A DNA stretch of 7,089 nucleotides from Candidatus Rhodoferax odensensis (GCA_016718405.1 JADKDJ010000031.1:1-7089); one strand, 5' to 3'. Positions 1 to 6,662 are shown, counted from the stretch's first letter. The notes: generated by a model from the letters alone, not told the origin. Made by a program: numbers and translations.

Positions 1-1576
1 AGCGAGGTCTTTGACGGCACCAGCCGGCAACACCAACGAATAGCCAATGCCGCCGCCCAAGTCGGCCGTTGATTGATCGTCAGCAACGAACCGGAGATGA
101 TACACGAGGGCTACTCGCCATGTTGAAACTCGATCACCGCTCCGGCAGCGTCCTTGAGCCCGGCTGTTCCGCTGCCACGCACAATGCCCTCATTGAAGGT
201 CACAAGCAGATCGTTGGCAACGGGCACGCGGCGTGCTTCGTCAGCCGGGTTTAAGCTCGAAACCAAAGGCGGGCTGGTGTCTGAATTGACTGGCAATGCT
301 GTGCGAAAGTTGTAACTGGTGATTGGGGCAATACCATTACCAGCCAGATCCTGATGCTACCGGCCCCGAACGTCACCTGGTAGGGCATGTCACCAGCAGA
401 TCGGAAGGCGGATTGAAGGTCAGTGAATTGCCCGCGACGCTCACGTATTGGGTGTCGGTCACCATATAGGTACCAACGCTGCCGTAGCCAACAACCTTGA
501 TGTCGCTTCATCCGCAGGGCTGGCCAGCACCAGAGTGGGCGCCGTGGTGTCCGGTGCTGGCCCGGTTGCCGTGGAAAAACTGTAGCCAAGGTTTCCCGTG
601 AAGGCGTTACCCGCCAGGTCCTGGATCGCGCCTGCGCTGATCTCGAGGCTGTAGGTGCCATCGCGCAACAGATCGGCGCTGGGGTTGACGATCAGTTCGC
701 TGGTGGAGAAGGTCAGGTTCGAGCTGGTGGCGGCGTCGAACACCTCCACGACGGTGCCTGGGTATTCTTGAGGACGACCGTACCGACCCCGCGGGCAATG
801 GACCGCTGAACATCACCAGGATATTCGTGTTCACCGGCACCTCTTTCTCAGTGCGAACGGGGCTGAATCCGAGCACGATGGGGGCCGTCACGTCCAGGTG
901 CGACGGTGGTGAAGTTGTAGCTGGTCGAAGCAAACGACGCATTGCCCGCCGCATCCTGGAAGTTGCCTGCCGCAAACTCTACCTTGTAGACGGTGTTAAT
1001 CGCCAGATCGCTGGGACGGGTCGATCGTCACGGTCCTGTTGACAGGCTGAGCTTGGAGCTGGTGGCGGTATCAAACGACTCGACCGTGGCGCCTGCCGCC
1101 GCCTTGAGAACGATTGGTCCTGACCCACGAATGATCGGCTCGCTGAACTGGACAATGATGTTGGTGGCCACCGCAACGTCCGTTGCACCCAAACGCGGCT
1201 CAAACCCTGCCACCGAGGGGCCGGTCGTGTCGACCGTCGGCACGTCAGCCGCAACCGTGGTGAAGTTGTAGCTGGTGATGCCGGCGGCATAAGCGTTATC
1301 GGACTGGTCCTTGATGGCGCCCGCAGCGATTTCAACTTTGTAGGAAGTGCCCTTGGTCAGATCGAAGCCGGGATTGATCGTGAGGCTGACCCGAAATACT
1401 AAACCGGTGCTGCTGGTCGCATCGAAAGTCTCGACCACGGTCCCAGCCGCCGTTTTGAGGACGATGGAGCCGGTGCCACGAACGATGGGTTCATTGAAAG
1501 TCACCACCACATTGGATTCGATGGCGATGCCGGTGGCCTCATCGGCCGGGCTGAAGCTGCTGACGGTAGGCGCATC
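1..1576 (-). repeat. Tandem Ig-like (SbsA/Big_5-type) domain repeats within the protease gene
   Basis: At least five repeats are readable at protein level. Each opens with an APTVxxFSPADEA-like strand, then VAxxTNIxVxFSEPIxRGxG, then IVLK, FDxATSSxLxFS, a (I/V)NPxxDL strand and GAIxDxAGNA, and ends with YNFTTV. Approximate spans in coding order are 1576-1257, 1231-906, 893-567, 555-300 and 287-1 (continuing outside). An identical 20-bp stretch coding for the closing strand occurs at 1257-1276 and 906-925, giving a 351-bp (117-residue) period. The next period is about 339 bp. The fourth unit is only about 267 bp because it lacks the TNIxVxFSEPI strand segment. Such domains are usually spacer or adhesive modules of extracellular proteins. 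Confidence 0.8.
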
Positions 1577-2230
1577 ATGGTCGACGATCAGAGTCAGGGA
1601 TGGCCCATTGGTCGAGTTGAAACCCCAATCACCGCGAATGCCGTCACCGCCGTAGATCCAACGAAGTGCGAGGAGGTCGTATTCTTGGAAAGTAGACGCG
1701 AATGATCCCACCCCCGGTGGATGTAGCGACATGACCGTGTAATAGTCATTGTCGTAAAACCCATCGAGATAGTACGGCCCGTCAAAAGGGCGCGGACTCA
1801 GTCCGAGCCGTGCCGTCTCGTGGAGCAATATATCTGGTAACCCACCCCCCGGCAGCGGGATTCGACGTGTCACTGGAGTAATCCACGTTGTCCAAATAGA
1901 TGTAGGCATCCGTCGAATACGAGATTTCGTAGCCGACAAAGCTGGCATCCGGAATGTTGGTCGCAGCAAAATGGATGTCAGCCTCCGCATTGGTGGCGAC
2001 TTGTTGAAACGTGATCCCCGTCACTGCACCCGCATGCGCAAGAATCGCCGACGCGGCGGCCTGCTGACTTGCATTGAACATGGTCATGCCCGACCCCAGC
2101 AGCCGGCACACCAGCGAGATCAAAGGTATACGTCAACGGTCGCGCTGAAACTGTGTAATTCCAATTTGCAAAGCTGGAATAGGAGATCAAGTGAGTCAAC
2201 TCGATTGTCCCCAGAGTATTGAACTGCCAT
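1..2230 (-). CDS. Serralysin-like (M10/metzincin) protease with SbsA-type Ig-like repeats; partial, multiply frameshifted
   Basis: Starts at the ATG at 2230-2228, which has an AAGGA ribosome site 8 nt upstream and begins MAVQYSGDNRVDSL. It runs off the window at position 1. The N-terminal 200 or so residues resemble serralysin-type zinc proteases: a helix reading AAASAILAHAGAVTGITF, then ADIHFAATN, a zinc-site region beginning LLHET (about 1825), the Met-turn YTVMS (about 1730) and a QEYDLLALRWIYGG segment typical of the end of the M10 domain. An array of Ig-like repeats follows, with motifs such as FSPADEA, VTFNEPIVRG and YNFTTV. The reading frame breaks near 2190, 2105, 1860, 1820, 1040, 1010, 900, 785, 755, 530 and 100, each time resuming family-like sequence. 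Known for the family: secreted zinc proteases, often exported by type I secretion. That role here is inference, because the C-terminus is not in the window. The HExxH motif is not intact as sequenced. Confidence 0.8.
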
Positions 2231-2238
2231 GACGCGTT

Positions 2239-2243
2239 TCCTT
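2239..2243 (-). promoter_or_regulatory. Ribosome binding site deciding the protease start
   Basis: AAGGA on the minus strand, 8 nt upstream of the ATG at 2230. It supports this start over the in-frame-looking TTG at 2199, which lies inside the coding sequence after a frameshift. Confidence 0.6.
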
Positions 2244-2334
2244 GTGTCGTTTGTGGTTGTTGAAAGAAAGATAACCCAGAGTACTAATCAAGATTTGCGG
2301 TAAACATCGAAATTCGTGCTACTGCTAGATTCAA

Positions 2335-2360
2335 ATTATCATGAAGCCTCGTGCTGTCAA
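2335..2360 (-). promoter_or_regulatory. Candidate sigma-70 promoter of the protease gene
   Basis: A perfect TTGACA lies at 2360-2355 and GATAAT (five of six consensus bases) at 2340-2335 on the minus strand, in an AT-richer 202-bp spacer between the transglycosylase stop and the protease start. The spacer between boxes is only 14 nt, short of the usual 16-18. Because base losses are common in this window, a dropped base or two could explain that. An alternative -10, TAATTT, would give a 16-nt spacer but is a weaker match. The implied 5' leader is roughly 95-100 nt. Confidence 0.4.
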
Positions 2361-2375
2361 GGGCGCTCCCGACAG
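2354..2375. repeat. Inverted repeat overlapping the protease -35 box
   Basis: CTGTC (2354-2358) and GACAG (2371-2375) are complementary, and inside them GGG (2361-2363) pairs with CCC (2368-2370), leaving a 4-nt loop and a 2-nt bulge. No T-run follows on either strand, so it is a poor intrinsic terminator. Its overlap with TTGACA makes an operator a reasonable alternative. Confidence 0.35.
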
Positions 2376-2432
2376 AAATTTGTGAGAAATGACGAGTTTT
2401 TGCTGCAGCTGGTCCCCTGAAAGCCAGCAATC

Positions 2433-3142
2433 CTACACCACCTGACTCGCGCCACCACGGCCTGACCGTGGACTGAAGTCGTACACCACGTCGCAGCCCG
2501 ACTCGTCGCCGGACTCGACTCGACTGCGCCGTGGCCACGGAACGTCCCGCCTCGGGCCGACTCACCCCGGATGCCCTTACGCTTGGCGCGGAACCCGGTC
2601 GCAGCGGTGGAACCTCCATCAACGTCCCGACGACCACACCCGACTTGACCAGTTCGTTGTGCAGCAGAATCTGGTAGCGACGATTGAAGTACGGGGTCGC
2701 GCTGTTGTAGCGGGCAATCGCCTGCATCGAGTTGCCATTCGCGGCGATATGCTTCTTGATGTTCCAGGCCGCCACGTAGGTCCCGACACAGGCATCCAAC
2801 AAGTGACGCGGCGAAATCCCGTAGGTAGCCAGATCCTTGAAGTGAATTGAGTTGATTTGTCCGATGCCCACGTCGATCGAGCCGTTGTCGTTGCGCGCGA
2901 CGGTGCTCGGCTTCAAACCCGACTCCACCCGCAAAATCGCCCGCAGTATGTCGTGGTTGACGCCGTGGTATTGAGCAGCAGGGACAATGCAACGCTCCGG
3001 CCTCGGTGGTGAAGGGCGCCGGCGCTCGAACGTTGTGGGTGCCGGGCTGCACCGACAAAGCCAGCCGGGGAAGTCCCAGCACCAGCAGCGCCCCGGCCAT
3101 CGCAAGGGCCGCTCGCGGCAGTTTGAAGTCGCGTGAGGCCAT
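2433..3142 (-). CDS. Secreted lytic transglycosylase, SLT-domain, VirB1/IagB-like; two frameshifts
   Basis: Predicted to cleave peptidoglycan glycan strands in the periplasm. The start ATG at 3142 opens a signal-peptide-like N-terminus (MASRDFKLPR, then a hydrophobic run to LALS). One extra base near 3005-3010 moves the frame from FTTEA to ERCIVPAAQYHGVNHD. The SLT domain then reads through AILRVESGLKPS (likely catalytic Glu, about residue 73), GSIDVGIGQINS, LLDACVGTYVAAWNI and AIARYNSATPYFNRRY. A second extra base near 2520-2530 restores a short hydrophilic tail, CDVVYDFSPRSGRGG, ending in SQVV and a TAG at 2435-2433. Corrected length is 235 aa, normal for the family. The start lies 3 nt after the stop of the 209-aa gene, indicating coupling. 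Known relatives assist type IV or type III secretion and conjugation machines. Its substrate machine here is not visible. Confidence 0.85.
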
Positions 3143-3145
3143 GGG

Positions 3146-3775
3146 CTAACTGGCTTGGACGCGGGTCGCGGTTCCAGATGACTGTAGGGGCGCCCCAGGT
3201 CCAGCCAACCGCCCACCAGCGTGATAGAGCGGAGCGGGCAGGGTGATCGCGTTTTCGCCCGGGGTGGCAGAAGCGGGCACAGCGGAGCTTGTGCTCATGG
3301 CAATTACAACGGCCTGAATCGCTTGCACTGTGGCGGTCAATTGAAGCACTGCGGCCTCGCGATCGGGCGCAGAGTCCCGGCCCGCAGGGTTGCTCACCCC
3401 GCGCTGAGCGCCAATGCGAACAAGTTCTGTCGCAATGATCAGCTCACTGGCCCATTTCGCCAGATCGGCGGCATTCTCAATCAGCAGGCCAATGCTGGAT
3501 AGGTCAAATGGATCGGCAGGTCGGGCCAGTCCGTCGCGCACATGTTGGCAGAATCGGTCGACCGCGGCGATCAAGGAGCTGATCCAAGGGCCTCCGCCAC
3601 TTGTGACGCAATGGGCCGAAGTGAGGTCGGCCACGCCAGTGCCCGTGGCAGCGCCCGACGATCGATCGATGTTGAGCAGGATTGCGCGTCGTTCGGACTG
3701 GCAATCCAATAAGTCTCGCATTCTGCGTTCAAGGTGCTCCAGATGGGGTTTCAGGAGGTCGGGTCGATCTGTCAT
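3146..3775 (-). CDS. Hypothetical protein, 209 aa, unknown function
   Basis: I do not recognise this protein. It starts at the ATG at 3775 (MTDRPDLLKPHLEHLERRM), 23 nt after the stop of the 150-aa gene, and ends with a TAG 3 nt before the transglycosylase ATG. The frame is open and uninterrupted, unlike most neighbours. The N-terminal 35 residues are charged and probably helical (HLEHLERRMRDLLDCQSERR). A Gly/Ser/Thr-rich stretch follows, then hydrophobic helices (WISSLIAAVDRFCQHV, LLIENAADLAKWASELIIA), a helix around LQLTATVQAIQAVVIAMS, and a Pro/Ala/Gly-rich C-terminal tail with APLYHAGGRLAGPG. There is no signal peptide or clear transmembrane segment. The open frame extends upstream to 4156, but that part is antisense-like shadow of the preceding gene, so I chose the 3775 ATG. 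No strong Shine-Dalgarno is visible, so translation may be coupled. Confidence 0.65.
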   Translation of the reverse strand: MTDRPDLLKPHLEHLERRMRDLLDCQSERRAILLNIDRSSGAATGTGVADLTSAHCVTSGGGPWISSLIAAVDRFCQHVRDGLARPADPFDLSSIGLLIENAADLAKWASELIIATELVRIGAQRGVSNPAGRDSAPDREAAVLQLTATVQAIQAVVIAMSTSSAVPASATPGENAITLPAPLYHAGGRLAGPGAPLQSSGTATRVQAS

Positions 3776-3798
3776 TGTCGAAAATCCAATAGTCGCCC

Positions 3799-4251
3799 TC
3801 AGCGGGCGAGATTCTGAGCGCGTTCCAGGGCGTCTTGGGCCATGGCCGTCTGGAACTGCAGCCGAGTCGTCATCTTGGCGCAGCGCCAAGTGAGAAGGGC
3901 CACCGCGCGCAGGTGGGGAAAAAAGCGAGTGGGCTCGGCCACATCGGCGAAGCCCAGTTCGACGATCACCTGGTTGGCCAGTTCCTGTGCGGTGCCCTGG
4001 TTGCGTTCGCCCTGGGCCCTGGCCAGATCGACCTTGGCGCGCACCATCATCGCCACAATGCGGGCCAGCGACGCTCGCTGTAACAGCCAATGGACTCCCG
4101 CGTCGGCGCCAGGGGGCAGGTAGCCGGCCAGGTCTGGGTTGAGATCCATGGCGCACAGCCGAAACTCGGTGCGCCAGTCAGCCGCGTCGGTGTTGTCCAA
4201 AGTGGTGCACACGGCCGGGGCAGCGGTCGAGTGGGAGGTGTTGTCAGTCAT
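3799..4251 (-). CDS. Hypothetical protein, 150 aa, helical, unknown function
   Basis: I do not recognise this protein. The start at the ATG at 4251 (MTDNTSHSTAAPAV) is chosen because AAGGA sits 7 nt upstream (4263-4259). The product has a polar, low-complexity N-terminus of about 25 residues, then a mostly helical body: WRTEFRLCAMDLNPDLAGYL, a helix LLQRASLARIVAMMVRAKVD, the Gln/Asn-rich GERNQGTAQELANQVIVEL, then FFPHLRAVALLTWRCAKM and a C-terminal helix FQTAMAQDALERAQNLAR. The frame is intact. An alternative start is the ATG at 4383, which overlaps the stop of the preceding gene as TGATG and would add 44 residues. That extension looks less protein-like. It sits between the ParR-like genes and the 209-aa gene in one apparent operon. 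Confidence 0.65.
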   Translation of the reverse strand: MTDNTSHSTAAPAVCTTLDNTDAADWRTEFRLCAMDLNPDLAGYLPPGADAGVHWLLQRASLARIVAMMVRAKVDLARAQGERNQGTAQELANQVIVELGFADVAEPTRFFPHLRAVALLTWRCAKMTTRLQFQTAMAQDALERAQNLAR

Positions 4252-4382
4252 GATCGGTTCCTTCAAAAGTTGTTGATGAAACCAACCTCTCACAGAAACG
4301 GTCCCTGTCAACCCCTGTCCCGAGGCCGGCAGGATAAATTTTTCAGCGGCGCCCGAAACCGCCGCCGTGACCGCCAGACTCA
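4252..4382 (-). promoter_or_regulatory. Leader between the second ParR-like gene and the 150-aa gene
   Basis: This is the largest internal gap of the operon. It opens with a TGATG stop/start overlap at 4385-4381. On the minus strand it contains TTGACA at 4311-4306 within two spaced GACAGGG direct copies (about 4303-4320), and ends with the AAGGA site at 4263-4259. I see no convincing -10 at 16-18 nt from TTGACA, so an internal promoter is only possible. The sequence is also an open frame that could encode an N-terminal extension of the 150-aa protein. Confidence 0.3.
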
Positions 4383-4744
4383 TCACTGGCGCACCCCGCT
4401 GAAGTCAAACGCCCCCGCCAGCATGTCCTTGGTCATCCTCGGTGCAGGCAACTGATGGACGTTGGCTTGTGTTGGGGCCGGGGCAACGCTTGCCGCCGTT
4501 GGAACCGGTTGCCCGGCGGGCTGGCCGCTGCCTGGATTTGAGCGAGGTTGGTCAGGATCGCGAACTGTCCCTGCGCCATGCTGCACTTCAGCATGGCGCC
4601 CCATTGAACGAGGTCGGCCACCGCGCTGGCTAGGTCACTTTGAGCGAGGCTGGACAACAGTTTGATCGCATCGGGGTGAGCGACAGGATTGAGGGTGAAC
4701 TGCACGCGAACGGGCAGGCTTTTGATCGGTTTTGTATCGGCCAT
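4383..4744 (-). CDS. Small ParR-like (ribbon-helix-helix-type) protein, second of two tandem paralogs; one frameshift
   Basis: Starts at the ATG at 4744 with MADTKPIKSLPVRVQFTLNP, followed by DAIKLLSSLAQSDLASAVAD and LVQWGAMLKCSMAQGQF. The pattern of a basic N-terminal strand ending FTLNP, then DAI..LL..L, then a helix, resembles plasmid ParR/StbB adaptors (ribbon-helix-helix DNA-binding proteins). This is a pattern match, not a proven homology. One base is missing near 4520-4545. After it the frame continues as a Pro/Ala/Gln-rich linker and a distinct C-terminal peptide, RMTKDMLAGAFDFSGVRQ, ending with a TGA at 4385-4383. Corrected length is about 120 aa. In known ParR proteins a C-terminal peptide contacts ParM filaments, and this tail could play that role (inference). 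The gene starts 35 nt after its paralog. Confidence 0.7.
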
Positions 4745-4779
4745 ATTGCCCTGCCTCAGGCTAGGAGGAATAGATCTCA

Positions 4780-5085
4780 TCAGGCCGTGTTGGAGTCGGC
4801 CTGGACACGGACGACGGTCGTTGGCCGCCCGTTGGCGAAGCCTGTGTCGACTTTTGGACCCGCGCGCCGTTGGGCCGCTACCGTCGACCGACATGTTGAG
4901 TCCGAGTCGCCATGCGCCATGCCGTTCTGAACCAGTGCTCCCCATTGAAGCAGACCGGCCACCGTTTCAGCCAGCTCGTTTTTGCTCAGATTCTGCAGAA
5001 GTACGATCGCGTCGCGATGTAGTATCGGGTTCAAGGTGAATTGGACCCGCACGGGCAGGCTTTTCAATTGAGTACGTTTGGTCAT
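4780..5085 (-). CDS. Small ParR-like (ribbon-helix-helix-type) protein, first of two tandem paralogs
   Basis: An intact 101-aa frame from the ATG at 5085, with GAGG 5 nt upstream, 16 nt after the parM stop. It begins MTKRTQLKSLPVRVQFTLNP and continues with DAIVLLQNLSKNELAETVAG and LLQWGALVQNGMAHGDS. Over the first 58 residues it matches the next gene at roughly 33 positions, including an identical 13-residue block KSLPVRVQFTLNP and the QWGA motif, so the pair arose by duplication. Its C-terminus (RRAGPKVDTGFANGRPTT...) differs and lacks the terminal FDFSGVRQ-like peptide of the paralog. Location directly downstream of an actin-type ATPase is where ParR is normally encoded, which supports an adaptor role. 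Direct DNA binding is inferred. Confidence 0.75.
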   Translation of the reverse strand: MTKRTQLKSLPVRVQFTLNPILHRDAIVLLQNLSKNELAETVAGLLQWGALVQNGMAHGDSDSTCRSTVAAQRRAGPKVDTGFANGRPTTVVRVQADSNTA

Positions 5086-5101
5086 GGTCGCCTCGCCTTG
5101 G

Positions 5102-6164
5102 TCAAGCCGAATAGATCTCGGCGATCATGTGAAACCCGCGCACATTGGAGGACACCGGGTCCTTGTCGATTTCGATCAGGTGTGCAACCTCGGGCAGCAT
5201 GTCGACGATGACGCTATTGAGGAGCTTGGCGCCGCCCCCGGTCAAGAGAATCGCGTCAACATTGCGCAGGAGCCAACGGACTTCTGCATTTGTTCGATTG
5301 CATCGTGCAGCACCCCCTTTACCGCGGGCATGTAGTCAGCCATGGTGTAGTCACGCCCGGTGATCTTTACCGTCGGCGTCGCATCCCGCAGCGCGCGATC
5401 AACCCTGGCCATGATTTCCGCGTCGTGGCGCAGCTCCGGTGGATCTGATCGCAGATGGTCGCAGCGCAGGCCAGCGCACCGATCGGCGCCGCGCCGCAAC
5501 GCTGATGGTTGGGCTTCATCCCGTTGGAAACAAACCAGTCGAAGGTGCCGCCACCCATGTCCAGCACCAAGGTGGTGTGCTCGCTGGCCGCTCCGGACTT
5601 GTCCACACCGTAGTTCATCAGGGCGCCTTGCGGTTGCGCCACAACCAGGGCATCACGCACCGTGACCTTGATGGTCTTGCCTGGTACTGCTGGATCGGGA
5701 ATGTTGTGGTCGCCCTCGGCGAAGGTCTTCAGGCCGGCACTGTGTGAATAGACGGTCGACAGTGGCAGGCCCAGCACCAGTTGATTGATGGCGAGTGCGC
5801 CGCTGGCACCCAGGTGGCGCGCCACGTGATACAGGGCCCCCAGGAACAGGGCTTTGTAGGCACTCGATTCGGAGAAATTGGAAATCACTGCGCGCGTGCC
5901 CGACGCGTTGGTCGTGTGGTACACGTCCTTGCCCACGAAGTGGCTCACGCCAGGTTCGACCTCGATCAGCACGCCATCGAGCGCGGCGGCCGTTGGCAGG
6001 CTATGGAGCCCGCCATTGATGCGCGGCGCCACAGATGGAATCAGGTCGAACTTGATTTCGCTCTTGTCACCTTGGATCGCGCGGCCTAAGGTGAACTTGG
6101 TGGAGAAGAACCCAACGTCGATGGCCAGGGCGGGGATGGTGAGAAGTTTCAAGGGGGCGTTCAT
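5102..6164 (-). CDS. parM: Actin-like plasmid segregation ATPase (ParM/StbA family); two frameshifts
   Basis: A filament-forming ATPase of the actin/Hsp70 fold that moves plasmid copies apart. The start at 6164 (MNAPLKLLTIPALAIDVGFF) has GGAGAG 6 nt upstream. The phosphate-1 motif is IDVGFFSTKFTLG (about residues 15-27) and the phosphate-2 motif is LVLDMGGGTFDWFV (about 210). A conserved GAAPIGALACAATICDQI follows, and the adenosine motif DAILLTGGGAKLLNS lies near the C-terminus, ending MIAEIYSA and a TGA at 5104-5102. One base is missing near 5440 (between CDQI and PELRHDAEIM) and another near 5275 (between MQKSV and WLLRNVDAIL). With both restored the product is 354 aa, typical or slightly long for ParM/StbA. 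PRTRC-system protein D is a related alternative name, but no other PRTRC genes are in view. It heads the operon with the two ParR-like genes. Confidence 0.88.
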
Positions 6165-6282
6165 AAATGACTCTCCGAAGGAAGTGAAGGGTGCATTGAG
6201 TATCCGCAACACAGATTCAGATCAGTTTGCAAATGCTCGGAAGTCGCGGGTTGTGGCCGGTGGCGTGAAATCTTCCCGCAAA
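6165..6282 (-). promoter_or_regulatory. Upstream region of parM; expected site of promoter and parC-like centromere
   Basis: This is the 118-bp gap between the 67-aa gene and parM. ParM-type systems usually place iterated parC repeats and the promoter here. I see a perfect TTTGCAAA palindrome (6226-6233) and a 5-bp stem CCCGC/GCGGG (6275-6279 with 6291-6295) around the upstream stop codon, but no clear iterated direct repeats. A GATACT box lies at about 6203-6198 without a matching -35. Regulatory content is therefore not resolved. Confidence 0.3.
6171..6176 (-). promoter_or_regulatory. Ribosome binding site of parM
   Basis: GGAGAG on the minus strand, 6 nt before the ATG at 6164. It decides for this start over the earlier in-frame start at 6212, which would add 16 unconserved-looking residues. 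Confidence 0.65.
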
Positions 6283-6488
6283 CTAAAGAAGCGGGTCACT
6301 GGCGACGCCAAAATCAATACGCGTACCGCGCGAGCGCGCAGGGGGGCGGTCGTCCAACGACAAATCGCCGAACTCACCTGCAAACAATGTCGAGCAACTC
6401 GCGCATTACCGAGCCGTAGTCACGTGCATGGGTAAAAGCAGGGCGCGGTGGCAAGTTGCTGCAGAAAGTCCAACAACATGGCGCTCAT
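6283..6488 (-). CDS. Small hypothetical protein, 67 aa, reconstructed across two frameshifts
   Basis: I do not recognise this protein. From the ATG at 6488 the frame reads MSAMLLDFLQQLATAP. Dropping one C from a CCC run near 6440 continues it as AFTHARDYGSVMRELLDI. Dropping one base near 6387 continues it as FAGEFGDLSLDDRPPARS, then RGTRIDFGVASDPLL, and a TAG at 6285-6283. The total of 206 nt is 68 codons plus two bases, as expected for two single-base insertions. The start overlaps a TGA of an upstream frame (ATGA at 6488-6485), suggesting coupling to a gene ending RNVLRHCLRPYIK. Alternatively the same starting frame stays open upstream to about 6680, so the true N-terminus may be longer. 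The product is helical then acidic/basic at its C-terminus. It precedes parM by 118 bp. Confidence 0.4.
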
Positions 6489-6662
6489 TTGATATAGGGC
6501 CTCAAGCAGTGACGCAGGACGTTGCGGGCACCGTGAGGCAGACCCATGCAGGGCGCTCGCTGAATCAGCCTTGACCCTCACCCAGCACCGTACGGCGACA
6601 CAGAACCCCAAGTCAATGAATGGGCGGCTGGTGTTGCGCCGACGCGCCAGATTTAGCCCCTC

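Noticed and set aside
1..1576. Possible CRISPR or DNA-level tandem repeat array
   Set aside because: The periodicity comes from Ig-like protein domains about 110-117 residues long; the DNA units are diverged and have no spacer structure.
2284..2520. Long frame carrying the transglycosylase tail down to 2284
   Set aside because: After about 2525 the alternative frame gives a compact hydrophilic tail ending at the TAG at 2433; the longer tail is Arg-rich and unlike protein.
3414..3893. 159-aa plus-strand open frame
   Set aside because: Antisense to the 209-aa gene, low-complexity Ser/Arg content, no ribosome site or recognisable motif.
3776..4156. Upstream extension of the 209-aa frame to 336 aa
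   Set aside because: It is Arg/Gly/Pro-rich and out of frame over the intact 150-aa gene; the ATG at 3775 directly follows that gene's stop.
4745..4945. N-terminal extension of the second ParR-like protein to 170 aa
   Set aside because: It reads out of frame through the C-terminus of the first paralog; the ATG at 4744 aligns exactly with the paralog's start.
6275..6295. Intrinsic terminator after the 67-aa gene
   Set aside because: The stem is only 5 bp with an 11-nt loop and no T-run follows on the minus strand.
5878..6435. 185-aa plus-strand open frame
   Set aside because: It lies antisense to the start of parM and its upstream gene, where the minus strand has clear family motifs; it is a shadow of GC-rich coding DNA.
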